Shown here piece by piece: positions 32,851-44,717 of a stretch of 64,000 nucleotides of DNA (positions are counted from its first letter, which is position 1; the number at the start of each line of letters is the position of its first letter). Below the pieces are notes generated by a model, which was given only the letters and a program-made list of their open reading frames with translations, was not told where the DNA came from and did not search any database. A program made the translations under genes and the position numbers. The stretch is from Diadema setosum (Eukaryota > Echinodermata > Echinoidea > Diadematoida > Diadematidae): NCBI GenBank assembly GCA_033980235.1, contig CM067065.1:10500373-10564372 (forward strand). The letters are read 5' to 3'.

Positions 32851-34646
32851 TTTACCACTCAGCCATGACAGTCCACCAGCAAAGGACCAAGACCCAGCAA
32901 GAGGACCAAAGTCATTGGAGACCCAGCAAGAGGACCAAAGTCATTGGAGACCCCACTCAATGGTCTCCTTCAAATCATAACGAAAATAATTTGTCAGGAC
33001 AGCTAGTGTTTGGCAGCAAACATATTCATAATGACTAGAATCGGCAAAGAAGAGTTCAAATTTGATAAGACCACACTGATCTAATGCATGTTTCCTATTG
33101 AGACTCTTTTCCAGTGGATTACATGCTGAAAAATGGGATGCGGCTTTAAATAAGTAAAGTTAGTCTAAAACACCTTCAGGAGCAATCCACGTGTACCTCC
33201 ATGTACATTTCTTGCAACTAACAACAATAAACTATATATGTATGAATATTTTATATAGGCTGCCTACTATTTTTTCCCCATGTCATTTGCTCTTATAATA
33301 CTCAGCATTTCAAACAAATGTGCACAAGTGACCCCTCTATCACAGCCTCTGCTTTGATGACCTGCAGCCGATCTAAAAGAATGTGCTACTAGAAAAATAA
33401 TTTTTAAAAAGTGTACCATAATTCATAAAACCATACTATACTAGTAGCAATTACTCAAACTCCAACAATGGAAAGTCTTTGAAAAAAAAAAAGAAATCTG
33501 AAGGATTAAGAAATTAACTCACATGGACTTGCTTTGAAGATTTCTGAGCTTCATTTTCCTCTCCAATGGGAATGTAAAAAGGGGGGCACGGCTTAGTACA
33601 CCAGAAATTACAGTACAATACTCAATTTTTCAGGAGAGAAGGTGCACAGGTTATTAGGCTTTCTCTCGGCCAATGGAACTTCCTATAACACATACATACA
33701 TGTATACCTGCATTGTTGTAGCTGTGTACAGCTTTATCACCCACGTCCATAGAGTACAGTAAACACAGAGCCAAAGAGTCTTTACTGGAGTTGACCATCG
33801 AGCTATATGTATTAAAGTGCCCATGATGCACACATCGACAGAGCAGTTCCTAAGAATCTCAACAAAATGGAGTGGACCATTACTGTTGAGTAGTAAATTT
33901 CGGTGTGGTGCACTGATCGGATGGATGTGTACATGTATGGTGCTATTTGTGTTTGTGTGTGTGTGTTTTTTTTGGGGTTTTGTTTTGTTTCTTTATTTCA
34001 ATGCCCATGATTCAATCACCACACTACTGTGGGTCTGACACTGTGAACGATAATTGAAATAATATCAATTATTGTCACAACTTTGGAAACAGGCCACACA
34101 ATAGCAGAATTTGGAATCCTTGTTGGTATGATGCAGTACCGGTAGATTTATATAAATGTGCCCTCTAAATGCAATACAAGTAACACTGTAATGTTTGTAT
34201 TGTGACTCCTCATAACATTTTGATATGGAAGTGTAAAAACCAAGAAAAAAAAAATACGGGCCATAAATCAAATACGTTGTAGTGGATTTGTGACAATTTA
34301 TTTCTTAGTAAAAATAAATTATTTCAACATGAAGAAAATTAATTGAATAATGAAAGCAATTTCAATACAATTGTAATGACAATAAATTACAGTGTATAAG
34401 TATCAACGCTATTATCATCAGACATCAGTCATCATCATCATCATTACCATTAGAGCTGAGATACAATCATAGAGGCATACAATTTGTCTTTAGAAATATC
34501 TTCAGGACTGGGAAATATTAAAAAAGAGGATAAGAATTCAGAAACTGTCGAGCTGTCTGTGACTAGTATAGTTTCAGCATCTCGATCTCGATTCAGATAG
34601 GAGGGGTTAGATGGTGTGTGTAGGTCTGCGCAGTCTGTGTGTATCG
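32851..34646. other. Intronic stretch without supported genes
   Basis: Contains a short tandem duplication at about 32881-32951 ('gaccaaagtcattggagacc' repeated) and (ATC/CAT)-rich sequence at 34423-34445. No gene or intact transposon was recognised. Confidence 0.55.
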
Positions 34647-35659
34647 GTCCGGGAAACAAACCCGCTCACGACGCCTGCTCCCCCGTACAAGCACTCCTCT
34701 GCCTCACGAGGCCCCCGGAGAGACTCATGAAGCTCCCTGTTCACTTTTTATTCATCTCACATCTGATAAATTGTCGCACCTTTGCACAGTGAGTTTTTGT
34801 TACACACACATGCCCACTATCCATGATGAAAAGAAGAAAAAATTCTGTCTTTTTTTTTTTACAACAATTGAGTTTTAATCAACCGATGCACAGCGACCCA
34901 TTGAAACACGGGCGCAAGTGGGTTTGCTCAATGCAAGGCTGCCACACCTGGCGTAGCGGCCTGATCCGATTGTATATTTTCCGTGCTTTTTTCTGCGGCT
35001 CTCACCTCTCCACGCACAAATTAGCCTCGTGAAGCTGAAGTCTGACATCTTTTTACATAAATTCGTAACGAGAAAAATCAAATCAGTAGGGCCTACTATT
35101 ACTACTAAACCTGATCATGCTCGTGCATATAGAACCACTATTCCAAATTACTATTCCACACTGATAGAGTAGGTGGGTACTCCAGTTTGTTAGCAAACTA
35201 ATCACTTTTAGGTAGGACTATTGACAGGTTGTTCGCTTTCTTCATCAATTCGGCCGTTTGCTAACCTTTGGGTGCTTTTTCTGGAATCCCACGACGCAAC
35301 GTCACCTCACATCACGCATCCAGGATTCCAGCACATACAGACAGACTGTCTATACTCGTATCCTTCGGTGCGTTCAAACAAAAACAAAAAAACAGACAGA
35401 ATTTTTTCCTGTTTTCATTATGGATAGTGGGCATGTGTGTGTAACAAAAAAAAAATCACCTTGCAAAGTTGTGACAATTTACGTCAGATGTGAGATGAAT
35501 AAAAAGTGAACAGGGAGCTTCACGAGTGTCTCTTCCCGGAAGCGTCATGAGGCTCTCCTGAGGGTCTCCGGAGGCCTCGTGAGGCGGAGGAGTGCTCGTA
35601 CGATACGGGAGAGCAGGCCTCGTGAGCTGCTAGCTGAGTCATGAGTGGGTTTCCCGGAC
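34647..35659. mobile_element. Fold-back element with GTCCGGGAAAC ends
   Basis: It begins GTCCGGGAAACAAACCCGCTCA and ends TGAGTGGGTTTCCCGGAC. Arms of about 230-280 bp pair ('tgttactttttattcatctc'-like segments at 34739 and 35482, 'gtgtgtaacaaaaa' at 35437, 'cactcctctgcctcacgaggc' at 34695 against 'gcctcgtgaggcggaggagtg' at 35574). The middle (about 34870-35380) is unpaired. No coding capacity is evident. Confidence 0.75.
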
Positions 35660-36039
35660 TTCGACTGGTGTGTCCATGTTGCTTATTTTTTCCGAGTCTC
35701 AGCCAAATTCTCTGGCACTTTCATCGATACAATTTAACAGAGAAGGCGTAATGCGTCAATGTGAAATTGAAGTACCGTACGTGTGGCTGAAGCTAGCTAG
35801 ACGTCTATATGAAGCTTGCTTTGTGAGCTTTGTGTGATGTAGGCCCTACATTTTGTGTGTGTAATCAACGCCAAAACTAAGGCGCATGCACTGAGAAACT
35901 TACGATTCCCGTCCTGATCCTGGATACCACATCGAAACAAGATTCCAGCAAAAGAGTTCATGATCACGACGCGCGTGCATCGTTTCCACGCAGATCATAA
36001 TTGGTAGAGTAAAAAGAAACTAGAAAGATTGTAACTTAC

Positions 36040-36057
36040 CTCCTTGGCAGGATACAT
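36040..36057 (-). CDS. Ankyrin-repeat protein, exon 1 coding part (MYPAKE)
   Basis: ATGTATCCTGCCAAGGAG|GTAAGT, with the donor a perfect consensus match. An in-frame TAA lies three codons upstream of the ATG. The 5' untranslated part extends right, past a short upstream frame beginning ATGGCGACTGAG. Phase 0 at the donor fits exon 2 at 11912. Another minus-strand donor (AATC|GTAAGT, exon end 35904) preceded by an ATG frame lies nearby but is out of phase with exon 2. Confidence 0.55.
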
Positions 36058-37043
36058 TTTGCGTTAGATTCCTCCTTGGTTACGGGAACGCTGTATCCTC
36101 AGTCGCCATTTTGGTTCATATCATGAATCATACCCATTCAATCCCACGTACGTACGTACACCACCACACTTGTACGGAATCCACCTGCTGTGGGCGAGAG
36201 GTACCTGGCAGAAATAAACAGTCGAGTCGATGTTTCTAGAAGGGGTGTAAAATTCGTAATGAAGTTTTTTTTTCTATGTTTAAGAATAAATCGTTATAGT
36301 GTACAGGGTTTTTTTTAATAAAATCAAATTACTATTGATTTTCAGTATTGTTATGCATTGTTATATTTCAAGTAAGTATTTTGAGAAACCTTAATCTACT
36401 TATCTCCTCTATAAAAATAGATTTTTCCAAACAGATAACAAGAATCAAGAAACAAAGTTTCCACGAGAGATGGCGCTAGTCCGCGATGAATCTACCCAGG
36501 GAGGTGGAACAAAAAAACTCGAATTCTTATCACACGCACGACGATCACGAACATAAATAATCGAGAAGTGAGGTTGCTGCAAAACGTAAAGTCAAAGCGA
36601 AACTGAGGTAGCTAGATGATAAAGGAGCTTGTTTTACACCGACGATGGTGGCACAAGACTGAATGTACGGCTACTATTATAGTCAACGATACCTGAGCAA
36701 AGTGTGGAGTTTTCGCACATGAAGGAAATGGATACACACAGCTAATTCACAAGATACGATCGTAGATCCTTGATAGCGTGACGGCCTGATACTGCTGCAG
36801 CACTGCTTTTTCACAGTAACGGTCAGGTAGCTGCGGCACAGGCCGGACGCCCCGGGGAAGGAGTCGCTAAGGAACCGATAGATCCACCACAGCATCGTTT
36901 CAATGACATGTTCATGTTCAATAGACAATACCTCTACGACAGTTTTCTGTTGAACATTTTCGTCGTAGTTCTCACTTAGGCCTATTTGCCTGTCCTCTAA
37001 CTATATCGGTTGATGTTGCTGAGAAATCCAACAATCACATGGA
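36058..37043. promoter_or_regulatory. Divergent intergenic region between ankyrin and SH3 genes
   Basis: About 1 kb separates the two start codons, which face away from each other. Both 5' leaders and both promoters must lie here unless further upstream exons exist. The interval is not obviously repetitive, in contrast to its flanks. No TATA box can be assigned with confidence. Confidence 0.45.
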
Positions 37044-37098
37044 ATGGCGGATAAAGAAAGGAGGAGGTTTAGCCTCAGAAACATCAGCTTCAGAAAAG
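37044..37098 (+). CDS. Small SH3 protein, exon 1
   Basis: ATGGCGGATAAAGAAAGG encodes a strongly basic start, 'MADKERRRFSLRNISFRK', with donor AGAAAAG|GTTTGT. It leaves one base (G) that completes an Ala codon with exon 2. 'RRRFSL' and 'RNISF' look like basophilic kinase target sites, an inference from motif only. Confidence 0.75.
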
Positions 37099-37544
37099 GT
37101 TTGTTTTTGAGTCATTAATTTGAAATGTCAGCAAGATCTGGCATTGACAACCTTTTTTTTTTTTTCACTGAGTTATGTAAAGAGAGCAACTGCTCTCCAT
37201 TGCATCCTGGCTACTCAATGGTGACAAATATATCTGTGAAAATGTAAAGCCCATCTATCATGCAATTTCCACCATGTCCACTGTATGAATCTTATTTGGG
37301 TTGCTGTTTATTGCAATTTGAATTATTATTGCAGCAATAAGAAGAAAAGAAGTTGTGATTTTTGGCTTCCGTCCCCAAAGTAGTTTACTGTAGTTAGACT
37401 AGTAATATACCAGACTGATTAATACAAGTACAGTGCACTCCCATAACAAATCCAGAGTTTTTGCTAATGATAGTTTGTTTAGAGTGTTATCTATTATTAT
37501 TATTGTTCTTGCCGTCTTATGACTGCATTGTTTTTTTTAAGCAG

Positions 37545-37724
37545 CAAAGAAGGTGAGCGCAAGGCCGCAGTCGATTTCCGATGCATCGCTCTCACATCAG
37601 TCCCGTTCTTCCGGTGTCCGTTCCTCTTCTGAAATGAGAAGTGCCTCCACGACAAGCAGACCGAAATCACTTGTGAATACGGGTGAAAGGGCACCCTCAA
37701 GAATCAAGAAATCCCCCGCTTCAG
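37545..37724 (+). CDS. Small SH3 protein, exon 2
   Basis: A 180-nt exon with a polypyrimidine-rich acceptor (gttttttttaagcag|CAAAG) and donor CTTCAG|GTAATA, phase 1 at both ends. It encodes about 60 residues rich in Ser, Arg and Lys ('SISDASLSHQSRSSGVRSSS', 'ERAPSRIKKSPASG'), probably disordered. Its frame is open through the whole exon. Confidence 0.8.
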
Positions 37725-38104
37725 GTAATAGTAATAGTTATGATAGTAAAAATTCATTTTCAGTTGGCAGCTGATGAAGTGGATGTACAATTCTCGGTAT
37801 CGCCAATGCGCAGAAACTCCTGAGCACGCAGAAGAACCCTGTCACACAGATGCACTGTGGGATTCCTCGGTGCCATTGTCACTTCCGGTTGTCTTGCACG
37901 TGCCTTAAAGTAGTTCCAATGTGATTCAGTACAAATTTTGTCTGTGCATGGCTTTCATTCCTGCATTTTTTTTCTTCAGTTAGAGTTTTTTCTTCAGTTA
38001 GAGTTCATCTAAAAAGGAGTTTAAATGTCTAAATTTTACCGATTTGCTGTCACATGAGTCATGGTTTACTACTGTGAGGCTTCATTGTGTTGTGCACGTA
38101 ATGG

Positions 38105-38150
38105 GAAGCAAAGAAATCTTCAACAACAACAACAACAACAACAACAACAA
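38105..38150. repeat. (CAA)n microsatellite
   Basis: About ten CAA units at 38121-38151 in intron 2 of the SH3 gene. Confidence 0.9.
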
Positions 38151-38484
38151 AAATACCCAGGCTGGATAAGGGCGGAAAAGTTGTTCCTTGAACTAGATCC
38201 CATTTCAACGCATCTGTAATGCTGCTCTGCACACAGCACCTAGGTATTGGCGATACTTGTCCTCTCTCTCCAAACCACTGGGTCTCGTAAGTCTCAGTTG
38301 CCGGGCTGCGTTTCCAAGAATTTTCTGAAAGCTCTATTTACAGTTTATGGCCTCGTATCGGAAGAGGCATCTTAGGTTGTGTGGTTAAGGGCAGAGTTTA
38401 GATATATTGATTCGGTGATACACTGTACAATGTTTCACTCTGAAAGTGAAGCTGCTATCAGGATGTTAATGATAGCTAAATTTA

Positions 38485-38996
38485 ATGGGATGGTATGATT
38501 TTGGTTTAGAAGGGACTTCAGGTTTCCAACTTTTTGTGAGATAAGTAGAATCCTCTTAAAGAACTTACATTTATATGATTCTAAGACAAATTCAAAACTT
38601 AACATTGATTTGGAAATGGATGAGATAATATCCAAAAACAAAAGGTCCTAATAAAACGGGCGGATTCAGATATTCTGTAAAGGAAGGGGGGGGGGGGGGG
38701 GGGCGCAACTAATATTTCTGGTGCCACTTCCGAGTTTCATTTCATTTTTTTTTTAAACAAAAAATAAAGGGGGGCGTGCACCAGTTGTGCCCCCTCTGGA
38801 TCTGCCACTGTTAAAGGTGGGGCCTGCTAGTTATGAGGACCATTTTGGTTCACTTTTGTGCATATCTTAGCAAATTCTAAAACCAGTTTTCATCAAATGA
38901 AGCTTTTTTTTTTGTCTTGGAATTTCATATCCTTTAATATTTCATTAGAATTTTAATCCCCCATATCAACCAAAACTTTACCATCCCTTTAAATCA
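38485..38996. mobile_element. TTAA family A copy carrying a nested insertion
   Basis: The ends are 'aatgggatggtatgattttgg' and 'ccaaaactttaccatccct|TTAA'. At about 38657-38813 the copy is interrupted by a smaller unit that starts 'cgggcggattcaga', contains a G-tract of about 22, and ends with the inverse-like 'tctggatctgccactgtt'. It lies in intron 2 of the SH3 gene. Confidence 0.65.
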
Positions 38997-39263
38997 AACA
39001 ACAACAAACTCAGTGAAAGCGCTCTTAAAGGGCATACATCATCACCCCATTAAATTTGCATACATGTACCTTGGTATGTTATGCTTCAATGACACTCTCG
39101 ACAGATTAAATCCTTCTCCAGAAGAAAATGTAAAGATCAATTTTACACTCTTAACCGTTTCTGTGCCAGGAACTTTGGATAGTGTCTAGGACAGTGCTAT
39201 TTATTTTTATTTTTGTGTTTGTTTGTTATCCTATCATCACTCCAAGCACTCAAAGAATTTCAA

Positions 39264-39605
39264 AGGTATTAATTTACCATTTGAAGATGAAACAAAAACC
39301 CATCATTAGTGAGTCTGCAAAATAGTTCTCAAATGTGAGTTGGGGATAAAAACAACCAATAATGTTGTAATCAGCTGGCATTTACAATTAATGTTAACTT
39401 GATTATAATACAAAATGTGAAGAATAGTTATGATGGAATTGCTTCTAGAATAAACTGTGTAGTTGTGGTTTTATTGAGAAAAATAGTAATATCTCCTTAT
39501 ATTTGAGGCTTTACACTGCAAATTTTTATATGGTAGGATATTTTGTGACACAACTGACCTACACATGACATGCATTGAATGTAATAACTCAAACATTTTT
39601 TTAAA
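39264..39605 (+). mobile_element. TTAA family C, copy 2 (eroded right end)
   Basis: Starts 'aaggtattaatttaccatttgaagatgaaac', matching family C. The similarity continues to 'gtgacacaactgacctacac', after which the end is lost. Confidence 0.7.
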
Positions 39606-39850
39606 ACATCTACTGCCTTTGATAGCTTTTCTCACGAGTCTCACTGTTCTATGTATTCGATGTCACTCCTTGCAAAAGCAACTTAAAATTGAGTGCAAAG
39701 TTTCGCTGGAAATGGGACTAGAAGCTGCATGTTGTTAACAAACAGGGCCAGAGCCACGTTTTTTAACATAGTGAGGACAGTTTGATATTTTGTGTCACTT
39801 CCAGGTTTCATCAGCTGACAAGCCACAAAAAAAAAATAAATAAATAATAA

Positions 39851-39852
39851 TG

Positions 39853-39898
<46 letters not shown>
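39851..39898. repeat. (AAT)n microsatellite
   Basis: About 16 AAT units. The poly-Leu open frame across it is an artefact. Confidence 0.95.
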
Positions 39899-39900
<2 letters not shown>

Positions 39901-41854
39901 CCTTCAGTGCCAATTTTCTGGTACAACTTCCTGAGTTAATCGACTTCAAAGCAAACAAAAACAAAAACCTTAACCACATTTTCCTGGTGCCATTTCTGAG
40001 AGGGGAAAAAAAAGTGGGGTCCCAAGTGGTTCTGAGTTCAGGTCTTGATTAATCAGAACAGGTACAGGTAGAATGCACTGAACTTCAAATTTCAATTTCA
40101 AAACAAAGATTTGCATGTTACAGGCAGAGAAAGTTTCCACCAACATGGATATGAGGGTTCATTAAATGCAGAAAGATTTGTGAAGCATGCACTGAAATCT
40201 GGAAGAACTTTGGACAATTGGAAAAAAAAATAAAATTTCTCAAAACACCAGTTGGGACAGAAATGTGTGGAACGATATTTGCCCTCTTAAAGGTAGGGGA
40301 TACCTTTTACAGACCTCCCAAAATGCAGCAAAACATTAAATATGAACCTCATGGGGCTTGTTTAGTCCACTGCTAAGAAATTTGGAAGTCAACGGTTATC
40401 TACAATTTGAATAATGCACAAAACTCAACTACTCAGTAGTTCTGTGTGTCAGCCACACTTAAGCCTTTTTGTTGCAGTCTTCTGTATTTTTTATCTATCA
40501 ACTAAACACAAATCTAAAAGTATAAGAGCTGATGTAATAACATAGCGTGTGTGGCAAGAATATAGAAATGTTTGTAAGTTTTGTTGAACTTTCTTCACAA
40601 AATATACATGATGGACACACATGCAGTGCATGGGTCTGCAAAGGTAGCCTAGTACTGTACTGGAATTTACGGTGAGCCCCGAAAAAAATTCAGTTCAAAA
40701 TCTAACGGTCAATAAAAATGTACTTAATGTTACCTTCCACTTTCAATACTTTATGGGAGTTTCTAAAATGATACTCTCTTCAACATACCTTTGTATTTAT
40801 ACAACTCTTCGTTTAAGGCATGTAAATGGAATTCCCTACCTTTAAACAACAGTTTATATTGAAAGAGCAGGTTAATGTTCATACTGAGCTTCAAAAGGAC
40901 TTTTATTTCAGTTATCTTTATTGTAGTTGTATTGTGACATCATGAGTTGTTGACAAGTTCAAATCTACAAAGAACTTGTAAGTCTAGACATGTAGATTTA
41001 AAACCAAGACTGAACAGTCATAAATTTTCACCCGATTGTCCAGTCTGAACACTATAATATGAACTGCATTGATGCCTTCACACATGTAGAGGGTAGCAAT
41101 GTATTTCAATTATACATGAGAGATATTAGTTGCAGCATGTAACGGTGATGTTGCTACAATATTTCCTTTTTTTCCAATAATTTTGGTTGTAAAAGTCAAT
41201 ATGCTGGATGTATTGTTAAAACTGCGAAAAGTGTATGGCAGACATAAATTCTTGCTCATAAACAAGTACTTCTAAAGGCTAAAACATTAGAAAATGCACG
41301 TTGCATCAACAAGGCTTCGATTGTATTTGATGGAATAGAGCAATCACATTGCTGTTCTCTCCAGTGGAAAATATTTTGATTGACAAAATTCTACTTTGAG
41401 AAAAAACAAGAAATTGATCTTTATGGAGAGGTTATGTTATCTTTGAGGAAGAGTGAATCATCTTTGAGGAAGAGTGAAACTTCTTAGTCAAAAAGGGTCA
41501 AATGAGCTTGTTTTTTACAGTCTTGCATGTTTCATACGCAGCTCAAATTTCCAAAAGACAGGAAATGAAAAAGAGGATGTTTAGACTGAGTCATATTTTG
41601 TGTTGATAGAGATATGAGCTGGATTGTTTGTTTGATCTTTGTGAATTTGATCTGGTTGACTTCCTGTCTCTTGTAGAACGCAACGATGTCAGTCTCTTAC
41701 AGCATACACAGAAATTCAACATCAAATCTATCTTGATGATATGAGGTTCTCTTTTTTCTCTTTCTCCCTCTTCATTTCTCTATGTCTCAATATTTTCTCT
41801 CTCATTTTCTTTCTTTTCCATTTTATCTGGCACTTCACATTCTCTCTCATTCTG

Positions 41855-43509
41855 TCATTTTTATGCCTCCGCCACAAAGTTGTGCCGGAGGCATTATGTT
41901 TTCGAGTTGTCCGTCCGTCCGTCCTTCCGTCCGTCCGTAATGAATTTTGTGGACAAGGTAACTATCAAAACCTGTTGAGGTATCCTAATGAAACTTGGCA
42001 TGTACGTGTATGAGGGGGTGAAGTAGTGCCTATCAACTTTTTTGTGCACATGCTCAAGGTCAAAGGTCAAAAGGTCAAGGTCAAATACATAAAATTTCAC
42101 TATTTCCACCATATCTATGCAATGCCTGAAGATATTTTCTTGAAACTTAGTGTATACTTTATGTATTACCCAATTAAGATTCTCTGGTGAAAGTTTGGGT
42201 AATGAGGTCAAAGGTCAGAAGGTCAAGTAAAAACATTAAAGCTTCTTTGTTTTTCTCTGTACCTTGGAAAATTGTTCAAGGTATATTCATGGAACATAGT
42301 ATATACATGTACTGACTGGCAGTGATTATCTAGAGAATGGAGGGTTCATGGGGTCAAAGGTCAAGTGCAACACTTCAAAATTTTACTATTTCCTTCATGT
42401 TTATGCAATGCCAGCAGAATTTTTTTTTTTTTTTTTACACTTGGTGTATGCACATGTTATTATTATTATTATTATTATTATTTATTCGGCATTTGCAAAA
42501 CAATACAAGTGATAACAGAGAAACAGAAAAAACAAACAAAACACATGAAAACAAAGTGTCAGGCTTTCCCTGTTGAGCTTCCCGAAGGAGCCGGGTTGGA
42601 AAAAAGCAATCAAAATCACTATGACCCTTGGGCCTCTCCAACCAACTTGAGGAAGCACATCAGGGAGTTGTTGAACATAAAAGAAAAGAAATAATACAAT
42701 TTGAATTAAGCGTGTACACCAGATGGATTTTTTTCTTCAAACAAGCTAAAAATATTTTGGCAAATGGGTATACATTCCACCCCCCGTAAAAAAGAAAAAA
42801 AAAATCCAGTATACAAAAAAGTGTTATCAGAGTACATCTCAACAACAACAAATATCCCCTCTAACTACTACACTACAGTGTATGAAGCCAGCAGTATCAT
42901 CAACATACCCCAAACCATCTTCGATACACAGTAAATATAAAAATAATTTCAAAATGTGTAACCTAACAGAAATTCTCTGGAAAGTTTTTTTTTTTTTTCT
43001 TTCTTTCTTTTTTTTTTTTTTGCCTGAAAGGTCAAAAGGTCAAAGATCAAGTGACAGTGCTGAACTAACTTTTTCCTCCATATCTCGGAAGTGACTCAAG
43101 TTATCTTGAAACTTACTACATATTTATGCATGTTCTACCTGAAAGTGATTATCTTATGAATTTTAGGGTCAAAGGCCAGATGAAAATGGTAACAATTTAC
43201 TATTCAATACAGAAATTGCACTTTTTCTCCATACCGGTACCTTGAAAATTACTCAATGTATAAATGTATGAATGAGTCAGAGTCAAGTTAAAGTCCTTAA
43301 ATCCCCAAATACATGCTCTCCTATTCATCCAATTAAACCTAGGTCAAGGAAGGTGAACATTCAACACATTTGTGACAAACTTGTCATTTTGATATTTTGC
43401 CAATTTTGTGAAAATGTAATCACACATTGTCCACATGTACTATCTAGACCTATTAGGAGAATCATGCATTATGGCGGAGGCATACCAGTCGCCATAGCGA
43501 CATTTCTAG
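41855..43509 (+). mobile_element. Helentron/Helitron2-like element, copy 2 with insertion
   Basis: The same termini as copy 1: TCATTTTTATGCCTCCGCC, the 5' hairpin, a shorter CCGT run, and a 3' GCGGAGGCATACC with a GTCGC-CATA-GCGAC hairpin (43488-43501) and CTAG|T. It is longer than the other copies because about 0.5 kb is inserted at about 42458-42950. It is more diverged than copies 1 and 3. It lies in the SH3 gene's second intron. Confidence 0.65.
42458..42950 (-). mobile_element. Retroelement 3' end inserted in copy 2
   Basis: It begins with (TTA)n followed by 'tttattcggcatttgcaaaac', which on the minus strand is a 3' tail ending in (TAA)n. Neither copy 1 nor copy 3 of the host element has this stretch. 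It is probably a non-LTR or SINE 3' end; the family is not identified and the right boundary is approximate. Confidence 0.45.
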
Positions 43510-43529
43510 TTTTTTCCTTCTTCTGTATA

Positions 43530-43763
43530 CTGTATACGCCATATATTTGGCGAGTCTAAATTTTCGCGAATTGGGAATTCCTGATGATTTCGCGAGTGGT
43601 TAAATTCGCGATCGTGGAGTCCTGTACTAAACAGAGAAATACACGTACGTAACATTCACATCGGGATCAGAGTCAATATTTTCGCATGTCTTTAATTTTG
43701 CAAATAGCACCCGACTCCCAAAATATGCAAATAAAAACCTCGCGAAATATTTGTTGTATACAG
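43530..43763. mobile_element. MITE with CTGTATAC ends and TA duplication
   Basis: TA flanks lie at 43528-43529 and 43764-43765. The ends CTGTATACG and TGTATACAG are inverted, as are the inner 'atatttggcgag' and 'cgcgaaatattt'. 234 bp, non-coding. It begins only 18 bp after the Helentron-like copy 2. Confidence 0.7.
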
Positions 43764-43812
43764 TATCTTTCTGTCTCAGTATCCTCCTCATTCTTACATC
43801 CTTTTGTTTTAA

Positions 43813-44165
43813 AGGGACTGTACAGTTCTGGTTCAGGTGAAGATTTAGCTTTTAACGTTTTGTGAGATATTCAGAAACCACTCTATGACATGTCAAAGAG
43901 CATGCAGTTCTAAGGGGAATCAAAAGTTTGTTTGATGAAAATCAGTTTTGAAATGGCTGGGATATCAAAAAGAAGGTGAAACATGTCGCCTTTTTTATTA
44001 TCACTTTTTTTGGATATCTCATCCATTTGAAAGCCAAATTTCATCTAATAAATGTTGAATCATTCTTAAAATTACATGCTCTTTCATATTTCATAAGAAG
44101 CATTTTTCTCACTTAGGAATGTTACAAACCTGAATCCTCACCTCAACCAGTACTGTACAGTCCCT
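43813..44165. mobile_element. MITE, TTAA family A (AGGGACTGTACAGT ends)
   Basis: TTAA flanks lie at 43809-43812 and 44166-44169. The ends AGGGACTGTACAGTTCTGG and 'ccagtactgtacagtccct' are inverted. It lies in the SH3 gene intron, just before a TC-rich stretch. Confidence 0.85.
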
Positions 44166-44169
44166 TTAA

Positions 44170-44330
44170 TTCTCCCTTTCTTTCCTTCATCTCTTCTCTT
44201 CTCTTCTCTCTCTCTCTCCCTCTCTCTCTCTCTCTTCTCTCCCTAACTCCTGCTTCTCCTGTCTCTTCTCTCCTCTTTATAAAATCTCTCTCCCTCTCTC
44301 TCTCCCTCTCTTCTCTTTTTTGGTCTTTTT
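44170..44330. repeat. (TC)n-rich low-complexity stretch
   Basis: Dense CT/TCTC runs between family A and the SH3 exon. Any role as an extended pyrimidine tract is doubtful because it is about 390 bp from the acceptor. Confidence 0.85.
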
Positions 44331-44717
44331 TCTAGCTATGTATAACTAATATTGTAGTTTTATGTAGGAGACTTTAATACGAAAAGCAATGTTCAAGTTC
44401 ATGTTTCTTACATGCAATCAAGATGACATTTTTACATGTAGGTATCTTGAAATGCATGCTTTTGTATTTACAAATCATCGTGTCATATTCGCATGACATT
44501 TGTTGCTGTTGAAATTTACCCCTCGTATCCCTTCACAGAAATTTCTTGTATCATATTATTAACTTATAAAATAAAACTTGTCAATGGTAAACTGGGGGAT
44601 ATTCTATCATCCATGAGATATAATGAAGCTGAATTTAATTTTGAAAAATGTTAATTAGAAGTTGCTGCTGAAGTGAAAAAAAAAGAATGACTCGCTCTAT
44701 GTCTTTCCCTCTAACAG

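Larger units (their letters stand above)
38997..41854. other. SH3 gene intron 2, mostly unique sequence
   Basis: It contains a family C left part (39264-39605, listed separately) and an (AAT)n run at 39851-39898. The rest is AT-rich with no supported exon. A diverged relative of the nested unit at 38657 may lie around 39740-40020. Confidence 0.55.

Noticed and set aside
39683..39979. 98-residue frame with poly-Leu core
   Set aside because: The (AAT)n microsatellite read on the minus strand.
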